64,000 bases of DNA from Mycobacterium sp. WUMAC-067 (GCF_020217485.1 NZ_JAEKMI010000013.1:62001-126000); one strand, 5' to 3'; shown: positions 1 to 11,801, counted from the first letter of the stretch. The notes: a model not told the origin generated them from the sequence alone. Translations and numbers: made by a program.

Positions 1-198
1 GAGCAAGGGGTGCTGGTCGCCGGTCGCCAACGCGGCCAGCGCGCACACCGGGCACCACACCTGCTGGCACTTGCCGGTGCCGGGTCCGGCGCCCGCCGTC
101 AGCGCCGCCGCCGCGCGCACGGCGGGGTCGATTCCGTCCAGGATCGACTGGGCGAGCCTGCGTAGCTCCGGACCGATTTCGGGATGAGCCCCACTCAC
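1..198 (-). CDS. Conserved actinobacterial hypothetical protein (N-terminal part; Rv2183c-like)
   Basis: Only the first 66 codons are in the window; the gene runs off the left edge. The GTG at 196-198 overlaps the TGA of the upstream ATPase gene (195-197), so the two are probably translationally coupled. The visible protein starts VSGAHPEIGPELRRLAQ and contains a cysteine cluster (KCQQVWCPVCAL, about residues 45-56). This could bind a metal, but with so little sequence that is a guess. Position matches Rv2183c of M. tuberculosis, which has no assigned function. I do not recognise a named domain. Confidence 0.6.
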   Translation of the reverse strand, partial: MSGAHPEIGPELRRLAQSILDGIDPAVRAAAALTAGAGPGTGKCQQVWCPVCALAALATGDQHPLL

Positions 199-1454
199 TT
201 AGGCCACACCTCCGGATCTGGTCGAAAACGCACCGTCAACTCACCACCGCGCACGCGTGCGTCGAGCACCGTGCAGCGCCTGAGCACGGACGCCAACTTC
301 ACCCTGCGCCGCAATCCGCCGGCGCTGATGATCAGGTCGTCATCGACGCGCCCCAGGGTCAGCGCCGACGGATCGAGTTGCGGCAACGCTAGCCGCAACC
401 GGTAGACGGACCCAAGTCCCGTCCCGGATTCGAGGTCGACGGTGGGCCGCAACGGGCCCGGCGGCGCGGTGCCCCCCCGGCGGCGGGCGGCGTCGAGCAG
501 CGCGCCCAGCGCCTTGGCGCCGATCGGCTCCCCGGACAGGTGTGGGGTCATCACGAGGGCCACCTCGCCGATGGTGGCGTCGAGTTCGTCGAGCACACCC
601 TGCTGCTCGGCGATGCGTTCGGTGTACCAGTAGAAGGCCGGGTGCTCGGGCAGGTTGCGGTACTCGTACGAGTCGTCTTGCAGCAGAACCTGGTTCACGA
701 TCAGCTCTTCGACGCGCACGCCCATCAAGGCCAGCGACCCCAGCGTCCGCGCCGCCTCCGCGGCCACCACCCGCTCGGGGGTCAACACCAGGTGCGCGCT
801 GACCAGCTCGCCGTCGGTGAGCAGCGCGCCGAGCGCCTCCACGCTAGAGCTGATGCGCTCGAGCAGCTCGACCACCGCCGCCGACCGGGCGTCGTCGGCC
901 GTGACGGACAGCCGGCGATGCCGCGGCCACGCCCGCTCGACGTACAGCCCGAAGGTGGCGGGCAGCGTCAACATCCGCAGCGCGTCCGCGGTGGATGCGC
1001 AATCGACCACCACGCGGTCCCATCGCCCCGAGCCGGCCAGCTCGCCGACGGCGTACAGGCCGAGCACCTCCTGAACACCGGGCAGCGCCGAAAGCTCTTC
1101 GGGCGCAATGGTGCTCAATTCGGAGTCGGGGAACCGCCGGTCCAAGGTGGCGACGACGTCACGCCAGCGGACCTCCAGCAGGCCGAGGGTGTCCAACGCC
1201 AGCGCATCGAGGAACCCGCCGCCGGCCTCCGCGTCATCGGCGAGCACCCGCACGAGTTCGTCTTGGCTGGGCGGGACGGGGGTGCCCAGCACATCACCCA
1301 GGGAGTGCGCCTGGTCGGTGGACACCACCAGCACCCGCTGTCCCGCGCTCGCAGAACTGACCGCGGTGGCGCACGCCAGGGTGGATTTGCCTACCCCGCC
1401 TTTGCCAACGAAGAGGCTGATGCGGGCCGGGGCGGGCTCAGCCGTCTCACTCAG
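195..1454 (-). CDS. ArsA/GET3-like P-loop ATPase (Rv2184c-like), probable CTG start
   Basis: Single-copy ArsA/GET3-family ATPase. A deviant Walker A motif, GKGGVGKST, lies at residues 17-25 of the reading given here. It is followed by STDQAHSLGD (A' motif, usually DPAHSLGD) and by DCASTADALRML, the position of the switch loop DTAPTGHTLR. Members of this family are cytosolic ATP-driven sorting or metalloid ATPases; the mycobacterial substrate is not known to me. Start choice is the odd point. The frame is closed by TGA at 1470-1472, and no ATG, GTG or TTG occurs before a GTG at 1334, which lies past the P-loop. CTG at 1452-1454, overlapping the end of the upstream gene by 8 nt, is the only near-cognate start that keeps the complete domain. 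Confidence 0.8.
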   Translation of the reverse strand: MSETAEPAPARISLFVGKGGVGKSTLACATAVSSASAGQRVLVVSTDQAHSLGDVLGTPVPPSQDELVRVLADDAEAGGGFLDALALDTLGLLEVRWRDVVATLDRRFPDSELSTIAPEELSALPGVQEVLGLYAVGELAGSGRWDRVVVDCASTADALRMLTLPATFGLYVERAWPRHRRLSVTADDARSAAVVELLERISSSVEALGALLTDGELVSAHLVLTPERVVAAEAARTLGSLALMGVRVEELIVNQVLLQDDSYEYRNLPEHPAFYWYTERIAEQQGVLDELDATIGEVALVMTPHLSGEPIGAKALGALLDAARRRGGTAPPGPLRPTVDLESGTGLGSVYRLRLALPQLDPSALTLGRVDDDLIISAGGLRRRVKLASVLRRCTVLDARVRGGELTVRFRPDPEVWPK

Positions 1455-1884
1455 CCTCGACTCGTTTCTTCAGATCCTTCAACGCGGTGTCGGTCAAACG
1501 CCGCTCGGCCTTGCGCTTGAGCAGGCCGATCATCGGCATGGCCAGGTCAACGGAGAGTTCGTACGTCACTTCGGTGCCAGATCCCTTGGGCGCCAACCGA
1601 TATGAGCCCTCAAGGGAACGCAGCAGCGAGCTCGACACCAGCGTCCAGCTGACCGATTGGCGATCTTTGGGCCATTGATAGGACATGACCATGGTGTCTT
1701 TGAGGACGGTGGCGTCCATGACGATCCGCGCCACCTTCGGGTAGCCGTCGGCGTCCTTCTCCTGGACCTCGGCTTCCTTGTACTCCGAGATCCACTGCGG
1801 GTAGGAGTCGATATCCGCGATCACCTTCATCACGGTGCCCGGGTCGGCTTCGATGTAGATGGTTTGTGTCGTCTTCTCCGCCAC
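1447..1884 (-). CDS. SRPBCC/polyketide cyclase-like protein (Rv2185c, TB16.3-like)
   Basis: A 145-residue protein of the START/SRPBCC fold. The N-terminus (TIYIEADPGTVMKVIADI) and SYPQWISEYKEAEV are the usual beta-helix start of polyketide cyclase/dehydrase-like lipid-binding proteins. SRPBCC domains form a deep hydrophobic pocket; a ligand cannot be inferred here. It is the first gene of a minus-strand unit: its TGA (1447-1449) overlaps the proposed start of the ArsA-like ATPase. A related SRPBCC gene lies just upstream (2001-2390). Length agrees with the mycobacterial orthologue. Confidence 0.85.
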   Translation of the reverse strand: MAEKTTQTIYIEADPGTVMKVIADIDSYPQWISEYKEAEVQEKDADGYPKVARIVMDATVLKDTMVMSYQWPKDRQSVSWTLVSSSLLRSLEGSYRLAPKGSGTEVTYELSVDLAMPMIGLLKRKAERRLTDTALKDLKKRVEAE

Positions 1885-2000
1885 CTGGTTGCTGCCCTCT
1901 CTCCCGCAAGCCGATCTGCCCCGGCCGCTCCGAACCTGCCGTGCGGGGACCCCCGTGGGTCTCGGTCCGAAACGGTACTCTCTGCGCGGACCTGACCCGG

Positions 2001-2390
2001 CTAAACTACCGGAGAAACTCCGACCGGACGTGACCGTTCCAGTGTCGTCTTGACCTCAAAGGCCATTTTTTTGCCCGCCACTCGGCGGCGGTGGGTCATT
2101 TTCGCCAGGTTCAGCTTGGCCAGCTGCCAGGCCGCCACCCCGCTGGGCTCGGCGTGCAGAAAGTAGTGCAGCACGACCCCGTCCAGCGACGGTTCCAGCC
2201 AGACCTCCATGGTCCCCGTCAACGCGCCGGTGACCGACCACCGGATGCCCTTGTCGCCGCGATCCTCGACGACCTGCAGCCGCAGGTCGGGCCACCAGCG
2301 GCGCCAACTCGCCCGATCTGCGACCGCGGCGCCCACCCGTGCGCCGTCGGCGGCGACAAACGTCTCATCCGCGATCTGGATGCTGTTCAT
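2001..2390 (-). CDS. SRPBCC family protein (Rv2186c-like)
   Basis: A 129-residue protein beginning [20 protein letters not shown]; the reading frame is open further upstream, but this ATG gives the length expected for the Rv2186c family. SRPBCC features are the N-terminal strand and the [13 protein letters not shown] segment after the first helices. The C-terminus is basic ([15 protein letters not shown]). It is divergent from fadD15, and the two share a 177-bp upstream gap. Lipid-type ligand binding is a family-level inference only. Confidence 0.8.
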   Translation of the reverse strand: MNSIQIADETFVAADGARVGAAVADRASWRRWWPDLRLQVVEDRGDKGIRWSVTGALTGTMEVWLEPSLDGVVLHYFLHAEPSGVAAWQLAKLNLAKMTHRRRVAGKKMAFEVKTTLERSRPVGVSPVV

Positions 2391-2567
2391 GCCCACAGCT
2401 TCACACACCGGGCCGCGGCGGCCCGCCGAGGGCGGCCGGGCGTCGCGGCAGGCAATCGCGGTCCCGGCCGCACCGACCGTGACCATGCTGGCTCGTTGCT
2501 CGGATTAGGCTGGGCGACAGCAACCCGGCTGCCGGGAAACGTCACGAGGTCAATTGAGGTCATAAGA

Positions 2568-4370
2568 GTGCGTGAGTACAGCGTCCCCGCCCGCTTTCCG
2601 GTCGACGATGACGACAACATCGCGGCGATGGTGTTCGAACACGAGCGCGACGATCCGGACTTTGTCATCTACCAACGTCAGGTCGACGGCGAGTGGACCG
2701 ACGTCACCTGCGCCGAGGCGGCCGATCAGATCCGCTCTGCCGCACTGGGTTTGATTGGCCTGGGGGTGCAGGCCGGCGACCGCGTGTCGATCTTCTCGGC
2801 CACCCGCTACGAGTGGGCGATCCTCGACCTGGCGATCCTGGCGGTCGGCGGGGTCACGGTGCCGATCTACGAGACGTCCTCGGCCGAGCAGGTGCGCTGG
2901 GTGCTGCAGGACTCCGAGGCGGTGCTGGCGTTCGCCGAGACCGACGAACACGCGGCGATGGTCACCGAGCTGACCGCCGAACTGCCCGCCCTGCGCCGGG
3001 TCCTGCACATCGACGGTTCGGGCCCCAAGGCGCTCGACCAGCTCGTCGAGGCCGGCGAGTCGGTGGAACCGGCCGAGCTGACCGCGCGCCAGGAGGCCCT
3101 GCGGGCCGCGGATCCCGCGACGCTCATCTATACCTCGGGCACCACCGGGCGGCCCAAGGGCTGCCAGCTGACGCACTCCAACCTGCTGTATGAGACCCGC
3201 GGCGCCAAGGAGAGCCTGCCGACGCTGCTGGATGAGGGCCAGCGGCTGCTGATCTTCTTGCCGCTGGCGCACGTGCTCGCGCGCTCGCTGACCTTGTCCG
3301 CGTTCGCCAACAAGGTGACCGTCGGATTCACCAGCGACATCAAGAACCTGCTGCCGATGTTCGCGGTGTTCAAACCGACCGTGGTGGTGTCGGTTCCGCG
3401 GGTGTTCGAGAAGGTGTACAACACGGCCGAGCAAAACGCCGCCAACGACGGCAAGGGGCGGATCTTCGCCATGGCCGTGCAAACCGCCGTCGACTGGAGC
3501 GAGGCCTCCGACCGCGGACGGCGGGGGCCGGTGCTGCGCGCCAAGCATGCGTTGTTCGACCGGCTGGTGTATCGCAAGCTGCGCGGGGCGCTGGGCGGCG
3601 ACTGCCACGCGTCCGTGTCGGGCGGCGCGCCGCTGGGGTCGCGACTGGGGCACTTCTACCGCGGGGTGGGTCTGACCATCCACGAGGGCTACGGGCTGAC
3701 CGAGACCAGCTCCGCGATCACGGTCAACCAGGTCGGCAACGTCAAGATCGGCACCGTCGGAACGTTGTTGCCCGGCAACAGCATGCGCATCGCCGATGAC
3801 GGCGAGCTGCTGGTGCGCGGCGGCGTGGTGTTCAGCGGCTACTGGCGCAACGAGCAGGCCACCGCCGACGCGTTCACCGACGGCTGGTTCAAGACCGGCG
3901 ATCTGGGCGTGCTCGACGACGACGGCTTTTTGAAGATCACCGGGCGCAAGAAGGAGATCATCGTCACCGCGGGCGGCAAGAACGTCGCCCCCGCCGTACT
4001 CGAGGACCGGCTGCGGTCGCATCCGCTGATCAGTCAGGCGATGGTGGTCGGCGACGCCAAGCCGTTCATCGGCGCGCTGATCACCATCGATCCCGAGGCG
4101 TTCGACGGCTGGAAACAGCGCAACCAGAAGGGATCCGGCACGTCGGTGGCCGATCTGGCCACCGATCCCGACCTCGTCGCCGAGGTGGACGCGGCCATCA
4201 AGGACGCCAATCTGGCGGTGTCACACGCCGAAGCCATCCGCAAGTTCCGCATCCTGCCCGTCGATTTCACCGAGGACACCGGTGAGCTGACTCCGACGAT
4301 GAAGGTCAAGCGCAACGTGGTGGCCGAGAAGTTCGCCTCCGACATCGAGGCCATCTACCAAGCGGACTGA
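2568..4370 (+). CDS. fadD15: Long-chain fatty-acid--CoA ligase FadD15
   Basis: ANL-superfamily acyl-CoA synthetase of 600 residues, the length I remember for Rv2187. It activates long-chain fatty acids with ATP, then CoA. The phosphate-binding loop [11 protein letters not shown] is near residue 187, the adenine/acyl motif GYGLTETSS near 374, KTGDLG near 441, and the hinge [17 protein letters not shown] near 461-477 with the C-terminal catalytic lysine region after it. The start is GTG ([11 protein letters not shown]); a GAGGT lies 9 nt upstream. Homologues differ from this point upstream, so longer readings are not used. It converges on pimB' with only 8 bp between stop codons. Confidence 0.95.
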   Translation: MREYSVPARFPVDDDDNIAAMVFEHERDDPDFVIYQRQVDGEWTDVTCAEAADQIRSAALGLIGLGVQAGDRVSIFSATRYEWAILDLAILAVGGVTVPIYETSSAEQVRWVLQDSEAVLAFAETDEHAAMVTELTAELPALRRVLHIDGSGPKALDQLVEAGESVEPAELTARQEALRAADPATLIYTSGTTGRPKGCQLTHSNLLYETRGAKESLPTLLDEGQRLLIFLPLAHVLARSLTLSAFANKVTVGFTSDIKNLLPMFAVFKPTVVVSVPRVFEKVYNTAEQNAANDGKGRIFAMAVQTAVDWSEASDRGRRGPVLRAKHALFDRLVYRKLRGALGGDCHASVSGGAPLGSRLGHFYRGVGLTIHEGYGLTETSSAITVNQVGNVKIGTVGTLLPGNSMRIADDGELLVRGGVVFSGYWRNEQATADAFTDGWFKTGDLGVLDDDGFLKITGRKKEIIVTAGGKNVAPAVLEDRLRSHPLISQAMVVGDAKPFIGALITIDPEAFDGWKQRNQKGSGTSVADLATDPDLVAEVDAAIKDANLAVSHAEAIRKFRILPVDFTEDTGELTPTMKVKRNVVAEKFASDIEAIYQAD

Positions 4371-4378
4371 CCGCGCCG

Positions 4379-5509
4379 CTATCCGAGCAGCTCGCCCAGC
4401 CGTGCCGCCAGGGTGTCCCAGCGCCACTGGGCCGTCACCCATTCGCGTCCGGCCGCCCCCATCGCGGCGGCCCGGTCCCGATCCGTCAGCAAACCGGCGA
4501 CGGCGTCGGCGATTTCGGTCACCGAGCAACCGTCGACGACGAGCCCGGTTTCGTTGTGCCGCACGGTTTCCGGGGCTCCCCCGGACTTTCCGGCGACAAC
4601 GGGCACGCCGCTCGCCGAGGCCTCCAGGAACACGATGCCCAGCCCCTCGACGTCCAACCCCGCGCCGCGGGTGCGGCAGGGCATCGCGAACACGTCGGCC
4701 AGCGCGTGATGCGCGGGCAGCTCGGCGGCCGGTACGCCGCCGGTGAAGATCACCTCGTCGGCCACCCCGCAGTCGCGGGCCAGCGTCTGCAGCGATTCCA
4801 GGTAGGGTCCGCCGCCGACGATGACCAGGGCGGCCCCGTCGACGCGTCGCCGGATCGAGGACAGGGCCTTGATGAGCATGTCCTGGCCCTTGCGCGGCAC
4901 CAGCCGGGACACGCACACCACGGTGGGCCGCTCGCCCAGCTGGTAGCGCTGACGCAACTCGGCACGGGCCGCCGGATCGGGCCGAAACTTGTCGGTGGCC
5001 ACCCCGGAGGGCAGGTATTCCAGCGACGCTTTCGGCCCGAAGGCCGGCGCGAACCGCGACCGCGTGTAGCGGCTGACGAACGTGACGATGTCGGTGTCGT
5101 CGCCGATGCGGCGCAGCACGGACCGCGCGACCGGCAGCATCGACCAGCCGACCTCGTGACCGTGCGTGCTGGCCAGCACCCGATTCGCCCCGGCCCCACG
5201 AGCTCGCCGGGCCAGCAGCGCCAACGGCGCGGCCGCCCCGAACCAGACGGTTTCGATCCCGTGGTCGGCGATCAGCCGCCGCATCCGGGCGTCGACCGCC
5301 GGGCCGGGCAGCATCAGGGTGCCCGGATGGCGCACCACGCGGTACCCGGCCGCCTCGTCGTATGCCTCGGCGCCCTTCCACTGCGGCGCGTACACCGTCA
5401 CCGAATGCGACCCGGCCTCGACGAGTCGACCGACGAACTCCCCGAGGTATGACTGGATGCCGCCCCGGCGGGGCGGAAAGTCGTTGGTTACCAGCAGGAC
5501 CCGACTCAC
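4379..5509 (-). CDS. pimB: GDP-mannose-dependent mannosyltransferase PimB'
   Basis: GT4-family, GT-B-fold glycosyltransferase of 376 residues. PimB' (Rv2188c) adds the second mannose to phosphatidylinositol monomannoside at the inner membrane face, an early step toward PIMs, LM and LAM. The N-terminus LLVTNDFPPRRGGIQSY carries the glycine-rich acceptor loop. The nucleotide-sugar half has SRLVPRKGQDML, and the E-x7-E element is in EGLGIVFLEA. GTG at 5507-5509 gives the conserved VSRVLLVTNDF start and is preceded by a TAGCCT hexamer seven bases upstream with no Shine-Dalgarno, so the transcript may be leaderless. Confidence 0.95.
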   Translation of the reverse strand: MSRVLLVTNDFPPRRGGIQSYLGEFVGRLVEAGSHSVTVYAPQWKGAEAYDEAAGYRVVRHPGTLMLPGPAVDARMRRLIADHGIETVWFGAAAPLALLARRARGAGANRVLASTHGHEVGWSMLPVARSVLRRIGDDTDIVTFVSRYTRSRFAPAFGPKASLEYLPSGVATDKFRPDPAARAELRQRYQLGERPTVVCVSRLVPRKGQDMLIKALSSIRRRVDGAALVIVGGGPYLESLQTLARDCGVADEVIFTGGVPAAELPAHHALADVFAMPCRTRGAGLDVEGLGIVFLEASASGVPVVAGKSGGAPETVRHNETGLVVDGCSVTEIADAVAGLLTDRDRAAAMGAAGREWVTAQWRWDTLAARLGELLG

Positions 5510-5516
5510 CTGCGAC

Positions 5517-5522
5517 AGGCTA
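5517..5522 (-). promoter_or_regulatory. Candidate -10 of a leaderless pimB' promoter
   Basis: TAGCCT on the minus strand, followed by exactly seven bases and then the GTG of pimB'. It fits the mycobacterial TANNNT -10 consensus and leaderless spacing. No clear -35 was found. Confidence 0.4.
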
Positions 5523-5572
5523 GCGTGGCGGCGCTGCGGCCCGCGCACACGGCCTCAGCCCGGCGGCGCGCG

Positions 5573-6436
5573 CTAGTGCGTCAGCCACTGGCGCCAGGCG
5601 GTGAGCAGGCCCGCCTCGCTGGTGTCCAGCACCTCGTGGGCGGCGGTCGCCATGTCGGCGCGCCGGATGCCGCAGGTCGCCAGGTAGAGATCGTGCAGCT
5701 TCAGCGCCCCATAGGCCTCGGCCACGAACCGGGCGAACAACCAGGCGCGGTCATAGGCCAACGAGCGCGGCGCCCCCGGCACATCCAGCTCGCTGTCCGA
5801 CGGCAGCGTCATCGGCAGCATCCCCTCGGTCGGTACCGGCGTCGGGGGCCGGCCGACGAAATCGGCGACGCCTTCGGTGAGCCAGCGGGGTGCGTCGGCG
5901 ACGGTGTCCGCCCGTGCGGCGTAGTGAAAAAGCTCGTGGGCCAACACGATTCGCAGGGACGCCGCACTCATGTGGGCGGCGCCCGGCGCGAACACGATCC
6001 GCTGGCCGAGGGCGACCCGGCGAACGGGATCGACCCGGTCGGAGACGGTGGCGGCGGCGATGTCGGCCCACTGGGCGGGCGGTCCCCCGCCGGCGGCGGC
6101 GCGAAATTCCTCGTCCGTGCCCGCGGCGACCACCGAGATTTCGCGCGCCCAGTCGACGCCCCAGAACGCCTCCACGGCGGTGATCGCGTTGCCCATGTCG
6201 GAGGCCACGCGCGACAACAAGCGCTCGCTCGACGGGCCGCCGAGCCCCAGCAGCCGGACGGTGCGGTCGCCGACGACGATCGACTTCGTCGTGGCACTGA
6301 CCTGGCTGCGCGCCGGCGTGATCAGCTGTGGGGGCCGGATCCGGCTGTTGCGTTCGGCGCCGAACGGCACGGCCGCGGCCACGATCAGCTCGACGACGAA
6401 GATCCAGGCCAGCAGTATCGGAAGCCGCCGCCGCAG
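5573..6436 (-). CDS. Membrane-anchored HExxH zinc metallopeptidase-like protein (Rv2189c-like)
   Basis: The core carries LAHELFHYAARAD followed about 18 residues later by WLTEGVADFVG. This is the HExxH plus downstream Glu arrangement of gluzincin-type zinc peptidases, so an active extracytoplasmic protease is plausible. The first conventional start, GTG at 6382, would cut off a hydrophobic stretch (LPILLAWIFVVELIVAAAVPF) preceded by basic LRRR, an obvious membrane anchor. CTG at 6434-6436 is a near-cognate start that keeps it; no ATG, GTG or TTG exists between the in-frame stop at 6485 and 6382. The gene sits directly downstream of ripC (10 bp), suggesting cotranscription and a cell-wall role. 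Substrate unknown. Confidence 0.75.
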   Translation of the reverse strand: MRRRLPILLAWIFVVELIVAAAVPFGAERNSRIRPPQLITPARSQVSATTKSIVVGDRTVRLLGLGGPSSERLLSRVASDMGNAITAVEAFWGVDWAREISVVAAGTDEEFRAAAGGGPPAQWADIAAATVSDRVDPVRRVALGQRIVFAPGAAHMSAASLRIVLAHELFHYAARADTVADAPRWLTEGVADFVGRPPTPVPTEGMLPMTLPSDSELDVPGAPRSLAYDRAWLFARFVAEAYGALKLHDLYLATCGIRRADMATAAHEVLDTSEAGLLTAWRQWLTH

Positions 6437-6446
6437 CGCGGGATGT

Positions 6447-7589
6447 CTAGTAACGGCGGGCGTCGTAGATCGGGCCCGAGGAGTTCATCGGCACGACCTG
6501 TACCGGCACACCGTAGGTGGAGGAATGGATCATCATGCCGTCACCGATGTAGAGGCCGGCGTGCGAGGCGTCGGAGTAGAAGGTGAGCACGTCGCCGGGC
6601 TGCAGGTCCGACAGCGACACCGGCTGGCCGCCGTGGGCCATCGCCTGGCTGGAGTGCGGCAACGAGATGCCGGCTTGCTGGAACGCCCACATCACCAGCC
6701 CGGAGCAGTCGAACCCGCCGGGCGCGGCGCCGCCCCATACGTAGGACGAACCCACCTGGGTCAGCGCGGCCTGCACGACGGTGGCGCGGTCACCGCCGCC
6801 GACCCCACCGGCAGCCAGACCGGGCATGCCGCCGGGAGGCGGAGCCTCGCCGGGCGCCTGCCCGACGCCCGGGGGTGCCGCTTCCGGCGCCGGGGCGCCG
6901 GGGGCCGGCGCCGCCGCGGGGACGGCCGGTGCGGGATTGGCGAGCGCGGTGCGCTGGTCGGCGGTCAAGGACATGTATTGCGACTTGACCACCGCGATCT
7001 GCACCTGCAGCTGACTTTGCTTGGACTGCAAGCTCGCTCGCACCGCGGCGGCCTGCTCGGCGGCGCTCTTGGCGTCGGCGGCGGATTTCGCGGACTCCCG
7101 CTCGGCCTTGGCGGCCTGCTCGCCGGCGATCCGGTAGCTCTTCATCTGGTTGGCCATCTGCGTGGCCATCACCCGCTGCACCGCGAGCTTGTCGATCAGC
7201 CCCTGCGGCGAGCCGGCGGTCAGGATGGCCTGCATGCCGTCGACGCGGCCACCCATGTAGGCCGCGGCGGCCAGGTTGTTGACGGAGTTCTGGTACGACG
7301 CCAGATGGGTCTTCGCCGCGTCGACGGCGGCCTGGTCGTCGTTGTGCTTCTTGTCGGCCGCGCGCTGGGCGGCCAGCTTGTCGTTCAGGTCGAGCTGGGC
7401 GCTGTGCATCGCCTCGGTGGTCTGTTCGGCCTGGCGGGACAGCTCGTTGAGTTTTGCCATGGCGTCTTGGGCCGGGTCCGCCCATGAGGGGGCGGTCACC
7501 ATACCGCACAGAATCGCGAAGCCAGCTAGCGTCCCTAGGGCCGAACGTGTCAGGACACGCGCAACCAGACACCTAGAGTCAAGCCTCAA
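6447..7589 (-). CDS. ripC: NlpC/P60 peptidoglycan endopeptidase RipC
   Basis: A 380-residue secreted cell-wall hydrolase matching Rv2190c. It has an N-terminal signal sequence ending near PSWADPA, then a long Ala/Gln-rich coiled coil (LNELSRQAEQTTEAM to about residue 220). A Pro/Ala/Gly linker follows, and the C-terminal NlpC/P60 domain carries catalytic Cys in FDCSGLVMW, His in SHAGLYIG and a third polar residue in HSSTYG. Such enzymes cut the D-Glu-mDAP bond of the stem peptide, and the coiled coil usually mediates FtsX-type regulation. Start TTG (LRLDSRCLVARVL) with GGAAG upstream. The 180-bp upstream region is relatively AT-rich and has one CGTAAC half-site that resembles an MtrA motif (weak). 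Confidence 0.92.
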   Translation of the reverse strand: MRLDSRCLVARVLTRSALGTLAGFAILCGMVTAPSWADPAQDAMAKLNELSRQAEQTTEAMHSAQLDLNDKLAAQRAADKKHNDDQAAVDAAKTHLASYQNSVNNLAAAAYMGGRVDGMQAILTAGSPQGLIDKLAVQRVMATQMANQMKSYRIAGEQAAKAERESAKSAADAKSAAEQAAAVRASLQSKQSQLQVQIAVVKSQYMSLTADQRTALANPAPAVPAAAPAPGAPAPEAAPPGVGQAPGEAPPPGGMPGLAAGGVGGGDRATVVQAALTQVGSSYVWGGAAPGGFDCSGLVMWAFQQAGISLPHSSQAMAHGGQPVSLSDLQPGDVLTFYSDASHAGLYIGDGMMIHSSTYGVPVQVVPMNSSGPIYDARRY

Positions 7590-7769
7590 GATTTGCTTCC
7601 TTAAACGGCCATCGACGAATCCAGGTCGTCGAGCGGGTTTAGGTCTCAAACAGGTTACGAAACGATATCGGCGTTTGTCCAAAGCGGGCGGTTAAGAAAT
7701 TAGAAAGAATTCTGTCATTTTCATGTGATCCAGTCCGCCTGACCCGAGGGCCTTTGGCGGACAAGGAAT

Positions 7770-8024
7770 TTAGGCTACACCAGATCCGCGGTCCCGACGA
7801 ATCGGAACGAGGCGAAGCCGCGGCGCCAGGCCGACCTCGGCGAGAACTTCCAATGCCGCTTGTTCGTCCTGCAATAAAGTATCCGGGACCCCGAGTATCA
7901 CGCTGACCACACAGTCGCGGCATCCGGGTCCGCGCACCGCGCAGTCGTCACAGTCGATCACCACCGGCGCGCCCGGCTCTGGCGGCGGCAACGCGACGTT
8001 GGTGGGTCCATTACTCGGTGCCAT
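7770..8024 (-). CDS. Small cysteine-rich conserved hypothetical protein
   Basis: An 84-residue protein starting [18 protein letters not shown]. Its central part, [17 protein letters not shown], has two CxxC-type pairs and looks like a small metal-binding knuckle. Similar short proteins with this cysteine pattern occur widely in Actinobacteria as hypothetical proteins, from memory. It is divergent from the exonuclease/GIY-YIG gene at 8132 and lies 180 bp upstream of ripC on the same strand. No function can be assigned; zinc or Fe-S binding is possible but unproved. Confidence 0.7.
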   Translation of the reverse strand: MAPSNGPTNVALPPPEPGAPVVIDCDDCAVRGPGCRDCVVSVILGVPDTLLQDEQAALEVLAEVGLAPRLRLVPIRRDRGSGVA

Positions 8025-9949
8025 CGGGATCCGTCCTCTCGGTCTTGCTCCGACGAACATCACGCCGGTCAGCCCGAACGCTAACCGCGGGCACCGACAT
8101 CTCCCCGCGGCCGCGGCGTGGATCGCCGCGGATGTCGGTCGTCGTGCTTAACGTCACCCCCGTGGCTGCACGTGGCGCGACTCAGCTGAGCTTCGCCGAC
8201 GTGGGGTCGCCCTTCACGCCCGACGAGCTCTCGTTGCGCGACACCACCTTCGTCGTGGTGGACCTCGAGACCACCGGCGGACGCACCAAAAGCACGGCCG
8301 GGACGGTGCCGGACGCCATCACCGAGATCGGGGCGGTCAAGGTGCGCGGCGGCGTGGTGCTCGGCGAGTTCGCCACCTTGATCGATCCGCAGCGCAGCAT
8401 CCCGCCCCAGATCGTGCAGCTGACCGGCATCACCACGGCGATGGTGTCCGACGCGCCGACCATCGACGCCGTGCTGCCGATGTTTCTGGAGTTCTCCCGC
8501 AACGCGGTGCTGGTCGCGCACAACGCCGGCTTCGACATCGGCTTCCTGCGCGCCGCCGCCCAGCGGTGCGACATCGCCTGGCCGCGACCGCAGGTGCTGT
8601 GCACCGTCCGGCTGGCCCGCCGGGTCCTCAGCCGCGAGGAGGCCCCCAGCCTGCGGCTGGCCTCCCTGGCGCGGCTGTTCGCCGTCACCACCCAGCCCAC
8701 CCACCGCGCCCTCGACGACGCCCGCGCCACCGTCGACGTGTTGCACGCCCTCATCGAGCGGGTGGGCAACCAGGGCGTGCACACCTACGCCGACCTGCGC
8801 GCGTATCTGCCCGACGTGACACCGGCGCAGCGGCGCAAACGGGTTCTCGCCGAGGGGCTTCCGCACCGGCCGGGGGTGTACCTGTTTCGCGGACCGGCGG
8901 GCGCGGGGCCCCCGCGTAGCTGGGGAGTGCTCTACATCGGCACCGCCGTCGACCTGCGGCGGCGGGTCGGTCAGTACTTCACCGGCGCCGATCCGCGCGG
9001 CCGCATGAAGGAGATGGTCGCGCTGGCCGGCGCGGTCGACCACGTCGAGTGCGCCCACGCGCTGGAGGCCGGCGTGCGCGAGTTGCGGCTGCTGGCCGCG
9101 CATGCCCCGCCCTACAACCGCCGATCCCGGTTCCCGCAGCGCTGGTGGTGGGTGGCGCTGACCGATGAGGCCTTCCCCCGCCTGGCGGTGGTGCGCGCAC
9201 CGCGCCACGACCGCGCCGTCGGCCCGTTTCGGGCCCGCGCCGACGCCGCCGACACCGCCGCCCTGCTGGCCCGCTTCACCGGGCTGCGAACCTGCACGAA
9301 CCGGTTGGGCCGCTCGGCATTACACGGGCCGCTGTGCGCCGAGGCGGAGGTGTCGCCGTGCCCGGCCGCCCGCGACGTGACCGCCACGCAGTACGCCGCG
9401 GCCGTCGCGCGCATGGCGGCGTTGGTCGACGGCGCGGACAACACCGCGCTGACCGCCGCCGTGCGCCACGTCGCCGCCCTCGCCGAGCGGCGTCACTTCG
9501 AGAGCGCCGCGCGGCTGCGCGACCGCACCGCCGCCGCGGTCGCGACGCTGTGGCGCGGTCAGCGGTTGCGCGCCCTGGCCGCGCTGCCCGAGCTGGTCGC
9601 CGCCGCGCCCGACGGCCAGGGCGGCTACCACCTCGCCGTCATCCGCCACGGCCAGCTCGCCGCCGCCGGCAACGCCCGGCGGGGGGTGCCACCGATGCCC
9701 GTCGTCGACGCGATTACCGCTGGCGCACAAGCGATTCTGCCCGCGCCGGCCCCGCTCGGCGGCGCGCTGGTCGAGGAGACCGCGCTGATCGCGCGCTGGC
9801 TCGACGGCCCCGGCGTGCGCATCGTTCGGGTCGAGGGAACCGGCGACGGCGCGGGGTGGGCGTCGCCGCTGCGATCCGCCGGCGCCTGGGCGGCCTGGGC
9901 GGAGGCGGCGCGCTCGGCGCGGCTCGCGGCCGAGCAGGCCCTGCGCAAT

Positions 9950-11784
<1,835 letters not shown>

Positions 11785-11801
11785 GCAGGCGCTGGACGAA
11801 C

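Noticed and set aside
7590..7769. c-di-AMP (ydaO-type) riboswitch before ripC
   Set aside because: Such switches precede some actinobacterial wall hydrolases, but the conserved core was not found here; only a weak CGTAAC half-site remains.
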